DNA of 64,000 nucleotides from Chitinophagaceae bacterium (GCA_017307755.1 JAFKGQ010000004.1:372001-436000), one strand, 5' to 3'; counted from the stretch's first letter, positions 33,955-44,038 are shown. Numbers and translations are program-made. Notes: a model not told the origin generated them from the sequence alone.

Positions 33955-36900
33955 CTATCTCACTAACATGAGTATTCCCGTACGGGTGACCGGGCCGCAA
34001 AAGGTCTTTGCCCTGATCACGTAGACATAGCCCTCTGCTGGCTGCGGCCGCCCGTTGAAATTCCCGTCCCAGCATTCGGAAGGATTGTGGGTGGTAAAGA
34101 CACGGAGGCCTGCCCTGTTAAAGATGGAAAAATCTTCCAGCTGTACATCGCCCCATCGTTGGAGCCCATAGCAGTCATTATGGCCATCCCCATTGGGAGA
34201 GAAAGCATTCGGCACGACGAAGAGGTTCTTACCTTCCGCCCTTACATTAACAGTGACATTGTCGTATGCATAACAACCATTGAGGCTTGTACCTTTGACG
34301 ATATAGGTGGTAGTGGTATCGATGCTGACAATTGGGCTGGGGCTGCTGGTATCGCTGAGGCCGATGGGAGGAAACCAGGTATAGCTATAGGCGCCAGAGG
34401 CATTCAACTGCGTGGTGGCCTGTGAACAATCGATGTCATGAAGCTTTGTTGCCGTAACGATGGGATTGGGTTTCACGGTGACATTCACCAGGAAAGTATT
34501 GTTGTACTGCGGACAGGTGGAGTCGGAGATGTTCACAGTATATTGTCCCGAAGCCGCCGGTGTGATGACAGGCCGAGGGGCGGTGGGGTCGCTGAGGCCG
34601 GTGGCCGGCTGCCAGGAATAAACATAATAAAGATAGTCGTTACGTCCCAAAACCCCGGTAGAGCCTTCGCAGAGAGTGAGGCCAAACGGTTGTACAAAGG
34701 TGGGGGGATTGCGGATATATACTTTCACAGAATCTTTTTCAGGACAGCCATTGGCATCGGTGATGGCTACATGGAACATGGTATCCATCGACAATGTGGC
34801 AAGAGGAGTAGGACTGGCAGGGTTGTCCAGCAGGGCGGCGGGCGACCAGACATAAGAGGCGCCGCCTTCGATGTGCAGCCGGATATTGTCGCCGCTGCAG
34901 ATAGCTGTGTCGGAACTGATCCGGATATAAGGAGGGTACCAGATCTCTACATCCACTGTGTCGGTGGCTGTGCAACCTTGTAAGGATTTGCCGGTGACGA
35001 TATATTCGGTGCTGAGGTCCGGGGTAGCCACCGGTGTGGCGCTGGTGGCGCTGGACAAGGTGGTGGCCGGAGTCCAGGAATAGCTGACAGCCCCCATGGC
35101 CCATAAAGGGACGGGATTGCCGGGACAAATGGCGGTGTCCGGTCCGGCTTTTACAGCGGGAGGATCTTCTACCGTAATGGTCACCGAGTCTCTCTGCAGA
35201 GACAGTTGTGAAAGGGATATATCATCCAGTGCAAAGTCGTTGCCCGCCCAATTCATATTCTGATCCACAATTTTGATGTTTGCGGTAGTATTGCTGCCGG
35301 AATTCCAAACAGTATAGAATTGCTGCCAGGAGCAGGCTGTAGCGCTGGCAGTGAAAGGGGGGGCTAGCGGAACCCCGTTGATATAAAATTGCAGGCTGGC
35401 GGGATTGAGATATATAAGAGACTGTACCCATGTGGAAAAAGCATAGTTGGTATTGGGCTGCACGGTGATCTGCTGCGACCAGACGCTTGCACCGGGGACC
35501 AACTCATAGCCATTGACCATCATCATATTGCCGGCGCCGCTGGTGTGGTCCCCACAGGATGAGGGCGCCGAAGGGTCCCAGTCATGCGGATTGGCGCCGA
35601 TGAAATACTTGCCTTCCGCATCGTCTACCGAAGAGAATGTATAATCCGAGGTAAAGTTGATATTACCGCCACCGAAATCCCCGTTTACGATGAGGTTGGG
35701 GCCCGTAATATTAGCTGTAAAATAATATTTGGTCGTGACGGGCGGAGTAGCCGTAGGGTTGGCGGAAGCGGGGTCGTCCAGATAATTTGCGGGGCTCCAG
35801 CAGAAGTTAACCGCAGGTTTTGTCTGCAGGTGGATAGGCTTGCTCCCGCAGAGGACTGTGTCCTTTGTGACGATAATGTCGGAAAGCTTCAACTGTATAT
35901 CGATGGTCTTCTTACTGCTGTTGGGACAGGTACCGTCGGTAGCTTTCAATATGACGGGGTAGGATCCGAAGGAAGGGAAGGTGTATACAAAGCCGCCGCC
36001 TGGCGGGGATGCATGGTCGACCCCTTCGATATTCCAGGTGTAAGTGACCCCGGGTTGGGCGGCGTCATAAAAATTCGCCTCCAAAGGGGTGCAGGGCGTC
36101 TGTGAAAAAGCAAAATCCGTATTGGGCAGTGCCCGTGCTGTCAGGATACTTACGGAGGAGGTTATGCGGCAAGAGGGCAGCTGGATATTGCCCCCATCCG
36201 CGGCCACCATGCGATAGTAATAGTCGATGGACCGGCCCGTCACAGGAGAGGTCACAGGCAGCTGCAGCGCGTTGGAGTTAGGGATATTGGTCCATGTCTT
36301 ACCGCTGTCGCTGCTTATCTGCCACAGATACTGTGGGTTGGCATATCCTGCCGCCAGTGTACCGTACAATGTTCCACTTCCTCCTTCGCAGACCTTTAGC
36401 TGAGGTACTACCGTGGTATTGGAGAACGATGAGGTTGACGTCGGTCCACAGGGGCGAAAGGTGATGTCATCGATGGCAAAGTCATTGCCGGGTTGGGCTG
36501 TTCCCCCGGGATTATTATCGATGATCCTGATTACCACAGTGCTGATACCTGAAGGAAGAGTGAAAAAGAAGCCATATTGGCGCCAGGTCCATACAGGGGA
36601 CTGGGGAACAGGCCCCGAATTATAGGCATCCAGCACTGTGCCGTCCTCTGTCTGTATGATAAAGGTCAGGTCCGGCAGTATGGCAGTGACCTGCGCCGGG
36701 TTGTCCGCATTGCCGATCCAGGCCGCAAATTCATACTTCCCCCCTTCGCACAGACCGGTGACCTTCTGTCTGAAGAACTCTCCGGGATTGACACCTACAT
36801 TTTCGAAAAGCATGTAGCCATTGACGTCTCCGGGGGTGTGATCAAGACCTCCGGAGTACCAGGCCGAATTGTAAGGGACGTTATTGGTGATGGTGTATTG

Positions 36901-38091
36901 CCCGTCTAATGGAGTGGGAATGGCAGGGTTGCCGGTTACAGGGACATAGGTAAGACCCACGGAAGTGGCGCCGGGGACAAGCACTTCCAGCGGGGGGGCG
37001 GACCCATTGCCCGTACCGAAGTCCACTTTGACGATGGGATCGCCCAGTGATCCTGTACACAATGTGCAGTTGCCGGGATTAATAGTAGCGGTTATGCCGG
37101 AAGGCGCTGTCGTGGCCGGACAGCCGCTGTTATCCTGGATGGACAGCAGGGTATATACTGTGGAGACAACGGGTGGTACCTGGACGGCAAAGGGTTCGCC
37201 GTCATGGACATTCAGCGCTGTATAGGTACTTACGCCATCTGAATAGGTGAGGATAAAAGGCCCCGGACCTGAACTGGAATGAAAGGTCAGCAGACCCGGC
37301 GCACCATTGCAGGTGTTGCTACCCGTCAGGGTCCCGCCCAAGGTAGGACAGGACAATGTCGGACAAAAGGAAGTCACATCCAGCAAGCTGAGGGCCCGGT
37401 TGTATATACGTACTTCATCTATCTTGCCTTGAAATCGCTGCAGATCGCCCGACCACCAGGACCCGATCTGGATGTCGGCATTTGGGCATTGATTGAGGGT
37501 TGTAAAGGCTGCGGTGGTGGTTTGTAACAATGCGCCATCTACATAGATCTTTTGAATGCCTTTGTCAAACGTCGCTACGAAGCAATGCCATTGATTCAGA
37601 CTGATGGATCCCCCTGAATTGACATAGGACCCGTTCAATGGCACGCCTGCGCACCCATTAGAAGAGGGGTTAACACCGAATAAAACCCCTGGGAAAGCGG
37701 CAAAATCCATGGCAACCTGGAATTGTGTAGCCACCCCGCCGGTGTAATTGATCTTTCCCACCATGGTCTGCGTCCCGCTGCGGGTGGGATAAAAGAACAT
37801 GGCGACGGAGAGTGCATTTAAAGGGTTGAGGTTTGTACCGGGGATAGAGATATAATTATTGACGCCGTCAAAAGAATAGGCGCTATTTGGATTTCCTGCC
37901 TTGTCTGTCGTAAGCGTAGGATTATTGACTAGCGTGCCGTTGTTGCCGTTGCCGGTGGCATCATTTGTATTCCCGTTGAAAGGATAGTAAGCCAGCAGGC
38001 CGGTGGTAAGGTCCTGAGCAGAGCCTGGATAAGGGAACAATAAGAAAAACATGATCATACCTGATATAATGCCGGGGAATTGCGCTTTCAT
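33955..38091 (-). CDS. Very large secreted LamG protein with T9SS type B (gliding-associated CHU_C) C-terminus
   Basis: The 1378-residue protein has a signal peptide ending '-G-S-A-Q' near residue 26. A LamG/concanavalin-like domain covers about residues 30-240 ('L-A-Y-Y-P-F-N-G-N', 'K-I-D-E-V-R-I-Y-N-R'). Two carbohydrate-binding-like segments follow ('N-D-F-A-I-D-D-I-T-F' near 545 and 'N-D-F-A-L-D-D-I-S-L' near 955), then PKD-like and Ig-like repeats with 'Y-x-W-x-P-A'. The C-terminal CHU_C domain has 'F-S-P-N-G-D-G-H-N-D'. It should be exported by T9SS and displayed as an adhesin. It is divergent from a second protein with the same C-terminal type. Confidence 0.9.
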   Translation of the reverse strand: MKAQFPGIISGMIMFFLLFPYPGSAQDLTTGLLAYYPFNGNTNDATGNGNNGTLVNNPTLTTDKAGNPNSAYSFDGVNNYISIPGTNLNPLNALSVAMFFYPTRSGTQTMVGKINYTGGVATQFQVAMDFAAFPGVLFGVNPSSNGCAGVPLNGSYVNSGGSISLNQWHCFVATFDKGIQKIYVDGALLQTTTAAFTTLNQCPNADIQIGSWWSGDLQRFQGKIDEVRIYNRALSLLDVTSFCPTLSCPTLGGTLTGSNTCNGAPGLLTFHSSSGPGPFILTYSDGVSTYTALNVHDGEPFAVQVPPVVSTVYTLLSIQDNSGCPATTAPSGITATINPGNCTLCTGSLGDPIVKVDFGTGNGSAPPLEVLVPGATSVGLTYVPVTGNPAIPTPLDGQYTITNNVPYNSAWYSGGLDHTPGDVNGYMLFENVGVNPGEFFRQKVTGLCEGGKYEFAAWIGNADNPAQVTAILPDLTFIIQTEDGTVLDAYNSGPVPQSPVWTWRQYGFFFTLPSGISTVVIRIIDNNPGGTAQPGNDFAIDDITFRPCGPTSTSSFSNTTVVPQLKVCEGGSGTLYGTLAAGYANPQYLWQISSDSGKTWTNIPNSNALQLPVTSPVTGRSIDYYYRMVAADGGNIQLPSCRITSSVSILTARALPNTDFAFSQTPCTPLEANFYDAAQPGVTYTWNIEGVDHASPPGGGFVYTFPSFGSYPVILKATDGTCPNSSKKTIDIQLKLSDIIVTKDTVLCGSKPIHLQTKPAVNFCWSPANYLDDPASANPTATPPVTTKYYFTANITGPNLIVNGDFGGGNINFTSDYTFSSVDDAEGKYFIGANPHDWDPSAPSSCGDHTSGAGNMMMVNGYELVPGASVWSQQITVQPNTNYAFSTWVQSLIYLNPASLQFYINGVPLAPPFTASATACSWQQFYTVWNSGSNTTANIKIVDQNMNWAGNDFALDDISLSQLSLQRDSVTITVEDPPAVKAGPDTAICPGNPVPLWAMGAVSYSWTPATTLSSATSATPVATPDLSTEYIVTGKSLQGCTATDTVDVEIWYPPYIRISSDTAICSGDNIRLHIEGGASYVWSPAALLDNPASPTPLATLSMDTMFHVAITDANGCPEKDSVKVYIRNPPTFVQPFGLTLCEGSTGVLGRNDYLYYVYSWQPATGLSDPTAPRPVITPAASGQYTVNISDSTCPQYNNTFLVNVTVKPNPIVTATKLHDIDCSQATTQLNASGAYSYTWFPPIGLSDTSSPSPIVSIDTTTTYIVKGTSLNGCYAYDNVTVNVRAEGKNLFVVPNAFSPNGDGHNDCYGLQRWGDVQLEDFSIFNRAGLRVFTTHNPSECWDGNFNGRPQPAEGYVYVIRAKTFCGPVTRTGILMLVR

Positions 38092-38160
38092 GCCTACGGG
38101 AACAAGAGTTGGCGTTAAAACTAATAATTTATTATCGATTTTTCAATTCATTGGGAAGAA

Positions 38161-40911
38161 ATGAAATTTCAGGATTTTTATAATATTTTTATTATCCGAA
38201 TGTCTCCTATTTCCCCAAGACCGTTGCTGTTGACCCTGATGGGCTGTTTATCAGCCTTTATCCTGTTGGGACAGAGCCCTGGCTTTACCCTGCCTGTCGC
38301 AGTCTGCCCAAATACACCTGTTACTATTAAGAACACCTCGACAGGGGGGACGTCCTTTTACTGGAGTTTTTGTGATGCGGATCCCAACACTATCCCGGAG
38401 GCAGCCAATATGGGGAATATCAGTAATGTGTTGTCTCAACCCGTTTTCCTGGATGTGGTGTCGGAAGGCGGCAACTATTACGGCTTCCTGGTCAATCACT
38501 ATCCTGGCGCCCTTATACGTCTGGACTTTGGCAACAACCTGCTAAATACACCCACTGCTGTCAGTCTCGGCAATCTGGGTGCGCTCAATCCCGGCTATGG
38601 TTCAGAAGGTATTCAGATGGTAAAGGACAACGGGCACTGGTATGCGTTGATCGTTGGAGGAAGTCCTTCCGGAGGCGGCGTTCCCAAGATCGTCCAGGTG
38701 GATTTCGGGGCCAGCGTTACCAATCCGGCTCCTGTCGCCACGGACTGGGGTAACCTGGGAACTCTTTTAATGCCGATAGATCTGTATGTGTTCCGTGATA
38801 ATGGCGTGCTTCATGCCTTCACCGTAAACGCTGAATCCAATACCCTCACCCGATTTGACTTCAGTACGGCAGGACCTGCAGCACCCCCTGCCGCCACTAA
38901 CATGGGCAATCCTGGTGGACTGCTGAACTATCCAACGGGCATTTTTGCCCTCAACACTGCCGGCAACTGGCATGTCTTTATCACCAATGGTGCGGGAGGT
39001 AATATCGTCCGGCTGGACTTTGGCAATAGCCTGCTGAATACGCCTGTGCCCATCAACCTGGGCAACCCAGGTGGGGTTATACAGTCGGGAAGAGATATCA
39101 CTATCTTGCAGTCCTGCGACCAGATCATCGGGCTTGTCGCTGATGGTACGGCACAGACCGTCGTTAAGCTGGACTTCCATAACGATGTGCTTAGCGTGCC
39201 TACGGCCGTCAACCTGGGTAATATCGGTAATTTTAACTTTCCCCATTCCTTGTCCACGCCCTTTAGGGTGGGAGGAGACCTATACAGCTTTCTGCCCAAC
39301 GCCTACAATAACACGTTGTCAAGGATACGCTTCCCAGGCTGCAACAGCTCCAGCATTCCCGGTTCTAATTTGGCCGATCCTCCGGTGATCTCCTACTCGC
39401 AGCCGGGTACTTACCGGGTAAGCCTGATCATGGATGACGGCCTGCCTACGCAAACTTCTCTCTGTCAGACCATTACCGTGCTGGATACCCCTAAGATCGT
39501 GCTTCCTCACGAGCATTCTTTTTGTTCAGGAGACAGTCTTGTACTCCGCTATAACGGACCCGTAATGCCGCTGCAATGGCAGGATGGGTCCAGCCTGGAT
39601 ACATTCACCGTGCGCACCACGGGCACATACAAGCTGACAGCTACAAATATGGCAGGATGCGCCGGCCATGATACCAGTCATGTGGAGGTCGTCTCTCTGC
39701 CCATGGTCGCAGCACATGGCGATACTTCCATTTGTAAGGGAACCAGTCTGTTGCTATCCTCCATCGTACAGAATATAGACTCTGTCCGCTGGACCCCTTC
39801 TATTTGGCTCTCCGACACCACGGTGACAAGTCCCCTGGCTGTTCCGAAAAAGGACACTACCTATGTACTAACAGCCTGGCATAAATTCTGTCCCGTGCGC
39901 GATACAGTCAGGGTTAATATCGATACACTAACCATAACGGTGAGCAATGATACGCTAGTCTGTCACGGACAAACTGCGTACCTGCAGGTGAAGGGCGCGC
40001 AGCCATACCAATACAATTGGTCACCTGGTCCATTTACCACCGACCATATAGCGATAGCCGCGGATAGTTCCATGTACTTTCATGTCAGGGCTACGGATGC
40101 CAATACCTGTACAACAGAGGATTCCATTTTTGTACAGATCAAATATCCCGATATATTTCGGATAAAGGGCGCCCCCCTCCGCATCTGTGCCGGGGATTCC
40201 ACGCGGCTGATCGTGACGGGAGCCGATCCGTCGATGGGAGACTATTACACTTGGATGTCCGACATCGGCACCCAGGACCCTTCTTCCGGCGAGATCGTTG
40301 TAGCCCCATCTACCACTACCATCTATCGTGTATTGGCACGGGATAGCATCTGTGGTCTGCGGATACCGCTGTCCATACGGGTGAATGTGGATCAGCGGCC
40401 GGAGGTCACTATTTCCAAATCCAACGATATTGACTGCATCTATGGTGAAGCCCGGTTGACCGCCACGGGAGGTGTCAGTTATACATGGTACCCGGCAACT
40501 ACACTGGACAATCCCTACAAATCTGACCCTGTCGCCCGCACCGACACCAGTACCTGGTACTACGTCCTGGTCGCGGGAATGAACGGCTGTTCAATCCTGG
40601 ATAGCATCCCCCTCTATGCCACCAAGGGGGGCGGCAACATCGGCTTCCCCGTGGCCAATGCTTTTACGCCTAATGGGGACGGTCATAACGACTGCTTTGG
40701 TATCAAATACTGGGGTTATGTAGGAGACTTTGAAATGACCATATTCAACAGGTGGGGGCAGAAGGTCTACGGCAGTAAAAATCCTTCCGGCTGCTGGGAC
40801 GGCACTTTCAATGGACAGCCCCAGCCGGCCGGCGTCTATGTGTATTATATCAGGGCGCATGCTTTATGCGGGGATGCCGCGCGAAAGGGAACGGTAACGC
40901 TTATTCGCTAA
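38161..40911 (+). CDS. Large secreted repeat protein with T9SS type B (CHU_C) C-terminus
   Basis: The 916-residue protein has a signal peptide near its front (about residues 15-40). About five repeats of roughly 55-60 residues follow (about 75-400), each with 'L-D-F-G-N-x-L-L-N-T-P' and 'N-L-G-N' patterns, suggesting a beta-propeller. Ig-like repeats then lead to a C-terminal CHU_C domain with 'F-T-P-N-G-D-G-H-N-D'. It shares its C-terminal domain and Ig-like style with the divergent 1378-residue protein, 69 bases away, so the two may be expressed together and act at the cell surface. Its stop overlaps the convergent purB stop by 4 bases. Confidence 0.88.
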   Translation: MKFQDFYNIFIIRMSPISPRPLLLTLMGCLSAFILLGQSPGFTLPVAVCPNTPVTIKNTSTGGTSFYWSFCDADPNTIPEAANMGNISNVLSQPVFLDVVSEGGNYYGFLVNHYPGALIRLDFGNNLLNTPTAVSLGNLGALNPGYGSEGIQMVKDNGHWYALIVGGSPSGGGVPKIVQVDFGASVTNPAPVATDWGNLGTLLMPIDLYVFRDNGVLHAFTVNAESNTLTRFDFSTAGPAAPPAATNMGNPGGLLNYPTGIFALNTAGNWHVFITNGAGGNIVRLDFGNSLLNTPVPINLGNPGGVIQSGRDITILQSCDQIIGLVADGTAQTVVKLDFHNDVLSVPTAVNLGNIGNFNFPHSLSTPFRVGGDLYSFLPNAYNNTLSRIRFPGCNSSSIPGSNLADPPVISYSQPGTYRVSLIMDDGLPTQTSLCQTITVLDTPKIVLPHEHSFCSGDSLVLRYNGPVMPLQWQDGSSLDTFTVRTTGTYKLTATNMAGCAGHDTSHVEVVSLPMVAAHGDTSICKGTSLLLSSIVQNIDSVRWTPSIWLSDTTVTSPLAVPKKDTTYVLTAWHKFCPVRDTVRVNIDTLTITVSNDTLVCHGQTAYLQVKGAQPYQYNWSPGPFTTDHIAIAADSSMYFHVRATDANTCTTEDSIFVQIKYPDIFRIKGAPLRICAGDSTRLIVTGADPSMGDYYTWMSDIGTQDPSSGEIVVAPSTTTIYRVLARDSICGLRIPLSIRVNVDQRPEVTISKSNDIDCIYGEARLTATGGVSYTWYPATTLDNPYKSDPVARTDTSTWYYVLVAGMNGCSILDSIPLYATKGGGNIGFPVANAFTPNGDGHNDCFGIKYWGYVGDFEMTIFNRWGQKVYGSKNPSGCWDGTFNGQPQPAGVYVYYIRAHALCGDAARKGTVTLIR

Positions 40912-42257
40912 GACAGGGAGATGCCTGTATAATTACGTGGTGTAATCTTCTTGAGCTCCTTCTTCAAGGCCTGGGATATTTTCAACTTGTCGACAAACTG
41001 GTGGATGGCCAGTTTGTCGATGCTCCCCTTGCCTCTTGTCAGCTCTTTTAATGCTTCGTAAGGCTGTGGGTAATTTTCACGGCGCAGGACGGTCTGGATA
41101 GCCTCTGCCACTACAGCCCAATTATTTTCCAGATCATTTTCCAGCCGGGGACGGTTTAGCACCAGTTTGTCCAATCCTTTTTCGATGGATTTCAGCGCAA
41201 GTATGGTATGTGCAAATGGAACGCCTATATTACGTAGAACGGTGGAGTCTGTCAGATCCCTTTGCAGCCTGGAGATGGGAAGCTTTGCCGCGAAGTGTCC
41301 AAAAAGCGCATTGGCGACACCAAGGTTGCCCTCCGCATTTTCGAAGTCGATGGGATTGACCTTGTGCGGCATGGCGGAAGAGCCTATCTCTCCTGCCTTT
41401 GTTTTTTGTGAAAAATAATCCATAGATACATAAGTCCAGATGTCCCGACAGAAGTCGATGAGAATAGTGTTGATACGCTCCATGGCATGAAAGTGAGCAG
41501 CGAGGTTGTCATAGTGTTCTATCTGCGTGGTATATTGCTGGCGTTGTAGTCCCAGTGTACCTTCCACAAAATTATTAGCCAGCTTTACCCAGTCTTTTCG
41601 GGGGAAAGCGACATGGTGGGCATTGAAGTTGCCGGTGGCTCCTCCGAACTTTGCAGAGAAGGGCACCTGGATAAACAGCTCCACCTGGTTTTCCAGCCTT
41701 TCGACAAATACCATGATCTCTTTGCCCAGGCGTGTGGGGCTGGCGGGTTGTCCATGTGTCCGGGCCAGCATCGGCACATCTTTCCAGTCGCGGGCCAGCA
41801 TCTGCAGCTGTCTTTTCAGGTTCAGGAGAGCGGGAAGATATTCAAACTCCACGGCATGCTTCCACAACAAAGGGATGGCAGTATTATTGATGTCCTGGGA
41901 AGTAAGGCCAAAATGGATCCATTCCTGGATATCCTTTGAGCCCGTCTGCAGCTCGTCCAGTTTTGCTTTTAAAAAGTATTCGACAGCTTTCACATCGTGG
42001 TTGGTGGTCTTTTCCTTTTGCTTGATCCAGACTGCGTCTTTATGTCCAAAATGTTCCAGGACGCTCTGCAGATGTTTACGTGCGGGCGCCGGCAGAGTGA
42101 ATATCCTGTTCTTTGCCAAAAAATGGAAATATTCCACTTCCACCAACACGCGATAGCGGATCAGCGCATATTCTGAGAAATAGTCATCCAGGTGTTGTAC
42201 CTGGTTGCGGTAGCGGCCGTCAATGGGAGAGATCGCGGTCAGTGTGTTTAGCTCCAT
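40908..42257 (-). CDS. purB: Adenylosuccinate lyase
   Basis: The 449-residue enzyme belongs to the fumarase/aspartase superfamily. It starts 'M-E-L-N-T-L-T-A-I-S-P-I-D-G-R-Y' and has 'T-S-Q-D-I-N-N-T' and 'A-R-T-H-G-Q-P-A'. The lyase signature 'G-S-S-A-M-P-H-K-V-N-P-I-D-F-E-N-A' is complete. It acts twice in purine synthesis, on SAICAR and adenylosuccinate. The frame is open to 42374, but those codons cover the divergent mqnA start region; the ATG at 42257 (or 42260) begins the conserved sequence. Confidence 0.96.
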   Translation of the reverse strand: MELNTLTAISPIDGRYRNQVQHLDDYFSEYALIRYRVLVEVEYFHFLAKNRIFTLPAPARKHLQSVLEHFGHKDAVWIKQKEKTTNHDVKAVEYFLKAKLDELQTGSKDIQEWIHFGLTSQDINNTAIPLLWKHAVEFEYLPALLNLKRQLQMLARDWKDVPMLARTHGQPASPTRLGKEIMVFVERLENQVELFIQVPFSAKFGGATGNFNAHHVAFPRKDWVKLANNFVEGTLGLQRQQYTTQIEHYDNLAAHFHAMERINTILIDFCRDIWTYVSMDYFSQKTKAGEIGSSAMPHKVNPIDFENAEGNLGVANALFGHFAAKLPISRLQRDLTDSTVLRNIGVPFAHTILALKSIEKGLDKLVLNRPRLENDLENNWAVVAEAIQTVLRRENYPQPYEALKELTRGKGSIDKLAIHQFVDKLKISQALKKELKKITPRNYTGISLS

Positions 42258-42274
42258 CATATTGTGATTTGTCG

Positions 42275-42282
42275 TACTTTTG
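42275..42282 (+). promoter_or_regulatory. -7 box of mqnA
   Basis: TACTTTTG is an exact TAnnTTTG match, 23 bases before the TTG start at 42306. It lies 4 bases from the opposite-strand box of purB. Confidence 0.45.
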
Positions 42283-42286
42283 CCGC

Positions 42287-42294
42287 CAAAATTA
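42287..42294 (-). promoter_or_regulatory. -7 box of purB
   Basis: On the minus strand it reads TAATTTTG, an exact TAnnTTTG match, 29 bases before the purB ATG at 42257. Confidence 0.45.
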
Positions 42295-42305
42295 GCATAA
42301 AGGAA

Positions 42306-43088
42306 TTGGAAAGAAAAATACGGGTCGGGGCTGTCAGCTATCTGAATACGAAACCGCTGCTCTATGGTATACAAAGATCTTCCGTTATGAATGACATGGA
42401 GCTGGTGATCGATTATCCGGCCAGCATCGCTTCCATGCTGCTAAGGGACGAGATCGACATGGGGCTGGTGCCCGTGGCGATCATCCCCAAAATGAAAGAA
42501 TACTACATCAACGGCGAATACTGCATAGGCTGCAACGGACCCGTGGCATCAGTGTGCTTATTCAGCGAAACACCTATAGAAAAAGTAGAAAAGGTATTAC
42601 TGGATTACCAAAGCCGGACGTCCGTACAGCTGGCCAGGGTCTTATTGCGGGAATACTGGCGGACCGCACCGGAACTGGTGGATACCGGAAAGGACTTCCG
42701 CGATCATATTAATGGAACGACTGCGGGTGTGGTCATTGGTGATCGTGCTTTGGAGCAACGGAAGATATCCCCTTATATATATGACTTGGGCGAGGCCTGG
42801 AAGAACATGACGGGCCTGCCTTTCGTATTTGCCGCCTGGATCAGCAACAAGCCGCTGGATCCAGCCTTTGTACGGCAATTCGATACGGCTAACAGGGAGG
42901 GGTTGGCGGCGTTAGACAAGGTGGTTGCCGAAAATCCTTATACAGTATTCGACCTGCGTGCTTATTTCACCCAATTTCTCGATTACAAGCTGGATGATGC
43001 AAAGAGGGCGGGGCTGGCAAGATTCATCCAATACCTGCGGATCATGCAGGCCGAAGAGACTGCGTCACAGGTGTTTCCCGGCGGGTAA
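42306..43088 (+). CDS. mqnA: Chorismate dehydratase (futalosine menaquinone pathway)
   Basis: The 260-residue protein has the MqnA/MqnD periplasmic-binding-like fold: 'I-R-V-G-A-V-S-Y-L-N-T-K-P-L', 'M-G-L-V-P-V-A', 'S-R-T-S-V-Q-L-A-R-V-L' and 'V-V-I-G-D-R-A-L'. MqnA removes water from chorismate to give 3-enolpyruvylbenzoate, the first step of futalosine-type menaquinone synthesis, used by many Chitinophagaceae. The TTG at 42306 is the likely start, since the upstream ATG at 42264 precedes the promoter box. An unrelated frame from 42925 overlaps its end but is not the start of the next gene. Confidence 0.85.
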   Translation: MERKIRVGAVSYLNTKPLLYGIQRSSVMNDMELVIDYPASIASMLLRDEIDMGLVPVAIIPKMKEYYINGEYCIGCNGPVASVCLFSETPIEKVEKVLLDYQSRTSVQLARVLLREYWRTAPELVDTGKDFRDHINGTTAGVVIGDRALEQRKISPYIYDLGEAWKNMTGLPFVFAAWISNKPLDPAFVRQFDTANREGLAALDKVVAENPYTVFDLRAYFTQFLDYKLDDAKRAGLARFIQYLRIMQAEETASQVFPGG

Positions 43089-43105
43089 GCCTCATTTAAA
43101 ATACT

Positions 43106-43113
43106 TACATTTG
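43106..43113 (+). promoter_or_regulatory. -7 box of the glycan cluster
   Basis: TACATTTG is an exact TAnnTTTG match, 18 bases before the ATG at 43132, in the 43-base gap after mqnA. It probably drives the long overlapping operon that follows. Confidence 0.55.
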
Positions 43114-43131
43114 CGGAATAAGTCAGTCGAT

Positions 43132-44037
43132 ATGAATATTACAAGCCCGGTGACGGGAAAAAATAATGTATCAATTGTAAAGAAGATAGATACGAGTAAG
43201 GTAATATCTATATATAAGGAGAGCCTCCAGCTGAATGTGCGCAGGTTTTTTGACGGCCTTGACACCATTAGTCTCTGTCTATGCAATGACACCGGGTACA
43301 GATTTTATCATCCCGCGACCATTTTCGGGGATGATCAGTTCTACCAGGAGCTGGAAAAATTCGAGGAGTATTATCCATCGGATAAGTGGGAATATCAGGA
43401 GGCGCTCAGGATGATCGGCGAGGGAGAAAAGGTGCTGGAGATCGGATGCGGAGAAGGATATTTCATGCAGCTGCTGTCCGCGAAGAACTGTGCGCAGCTA
43501 AAGGGACTGGAGCTCAATACGAAGGCTATAGAGGTGGCAGAAAAGAAAGGACTGGATGTAACCAATGCCTTTATTGAGGACTTTGCAGCGCAGCATCCCG
43601 GAAGCTTTGACGTTGTCTGTGCATTCCAGGTGCTGGAACATATCTATCCCATCCAGCAGTTTGTCTCGGCAGCCCTGAAAGCGCTGAAACCCGGGGGAAA
43701 ACTGATCATATGCGTCCCCAATAATAATCCCTATCTGTACAAACACGATTTCTTTCACATGCTCAATCTGCCACCGCATCATGCAGGCCTGTGGAACCGT
43801 CAGACATTCGGCCGGCTTCCGACCTTCTTCCCGATGAAGCTGGACACGGTGTCTATCGAGCCTCTGACGGATTACAAGGTGTGGTACCAGACGCAGGTAG
43901 CTTTTTTGAAGGAGAAAGGCAATTCGGCACACAGGTTGCTTTCCATGGTGCCCAGACCCGTCTATAAGTGTATATTGAAGACCTTGCGACATTTTATAGA
44001 GGGCCGCAATATCCTGGTGAAATTCGTCAAAAACTAA
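43132..44037 (+). CDS. Class I SAM-dependent methyltransferase
   Basis: The 301-residue cytoplasmic protein has methyltransferase motif I 'V-L-E-I-G-C-G-E-G-Y' near residue 103, 'F-Q-V-L-E-H-I' and 'L-K-P-G-G-K-L-I-I-C-V-P'. It resembles the UbiG-like methyltransferases found in surface-glycan clusters. The frame is open upstream to 42925 inside mqnA, but the conserved sequence and a -7 box point to the ATG at 43132. The next gene starts 2 bases after its stop, so it heads a tightly packed operon. Confidence 0.85.
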   Translation: MNITSPVTGKNNVSIVKKIDTSKVISIYKESLQLNVRRFFDGLDTISLCLCNDTGYRFYHPATIFGDDQFYQELEKFEEYYPSDKWEYQEALRMIGEGEKVLEIGCGEGYFMQLLSAKNCAQLKGLELNTKAIEVAEKKGLDVTNAFIEDFAAQHPGSFDVVCAFQVLEHIYPIQQFVSAALKALKPGGKLIICVPNNNPYLYKHDFFHMLNLPPHHAGLWNRQTFGRLPTFFPMKLDTVSIEPLTDYKVWYQTQVAFLKEKGNSAHRLLSMVPRPVYKCILKTLRHFIEGRNILVKFVKN

Positions 44038-44038
44038 T

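Noticed and set aside
42264..42305. ATG start for mqnA at 42264
   Set aside because: It precedes the -7 box at 42275, so it would not be in the transcript from that promoter, and the extra residues are not family-like.
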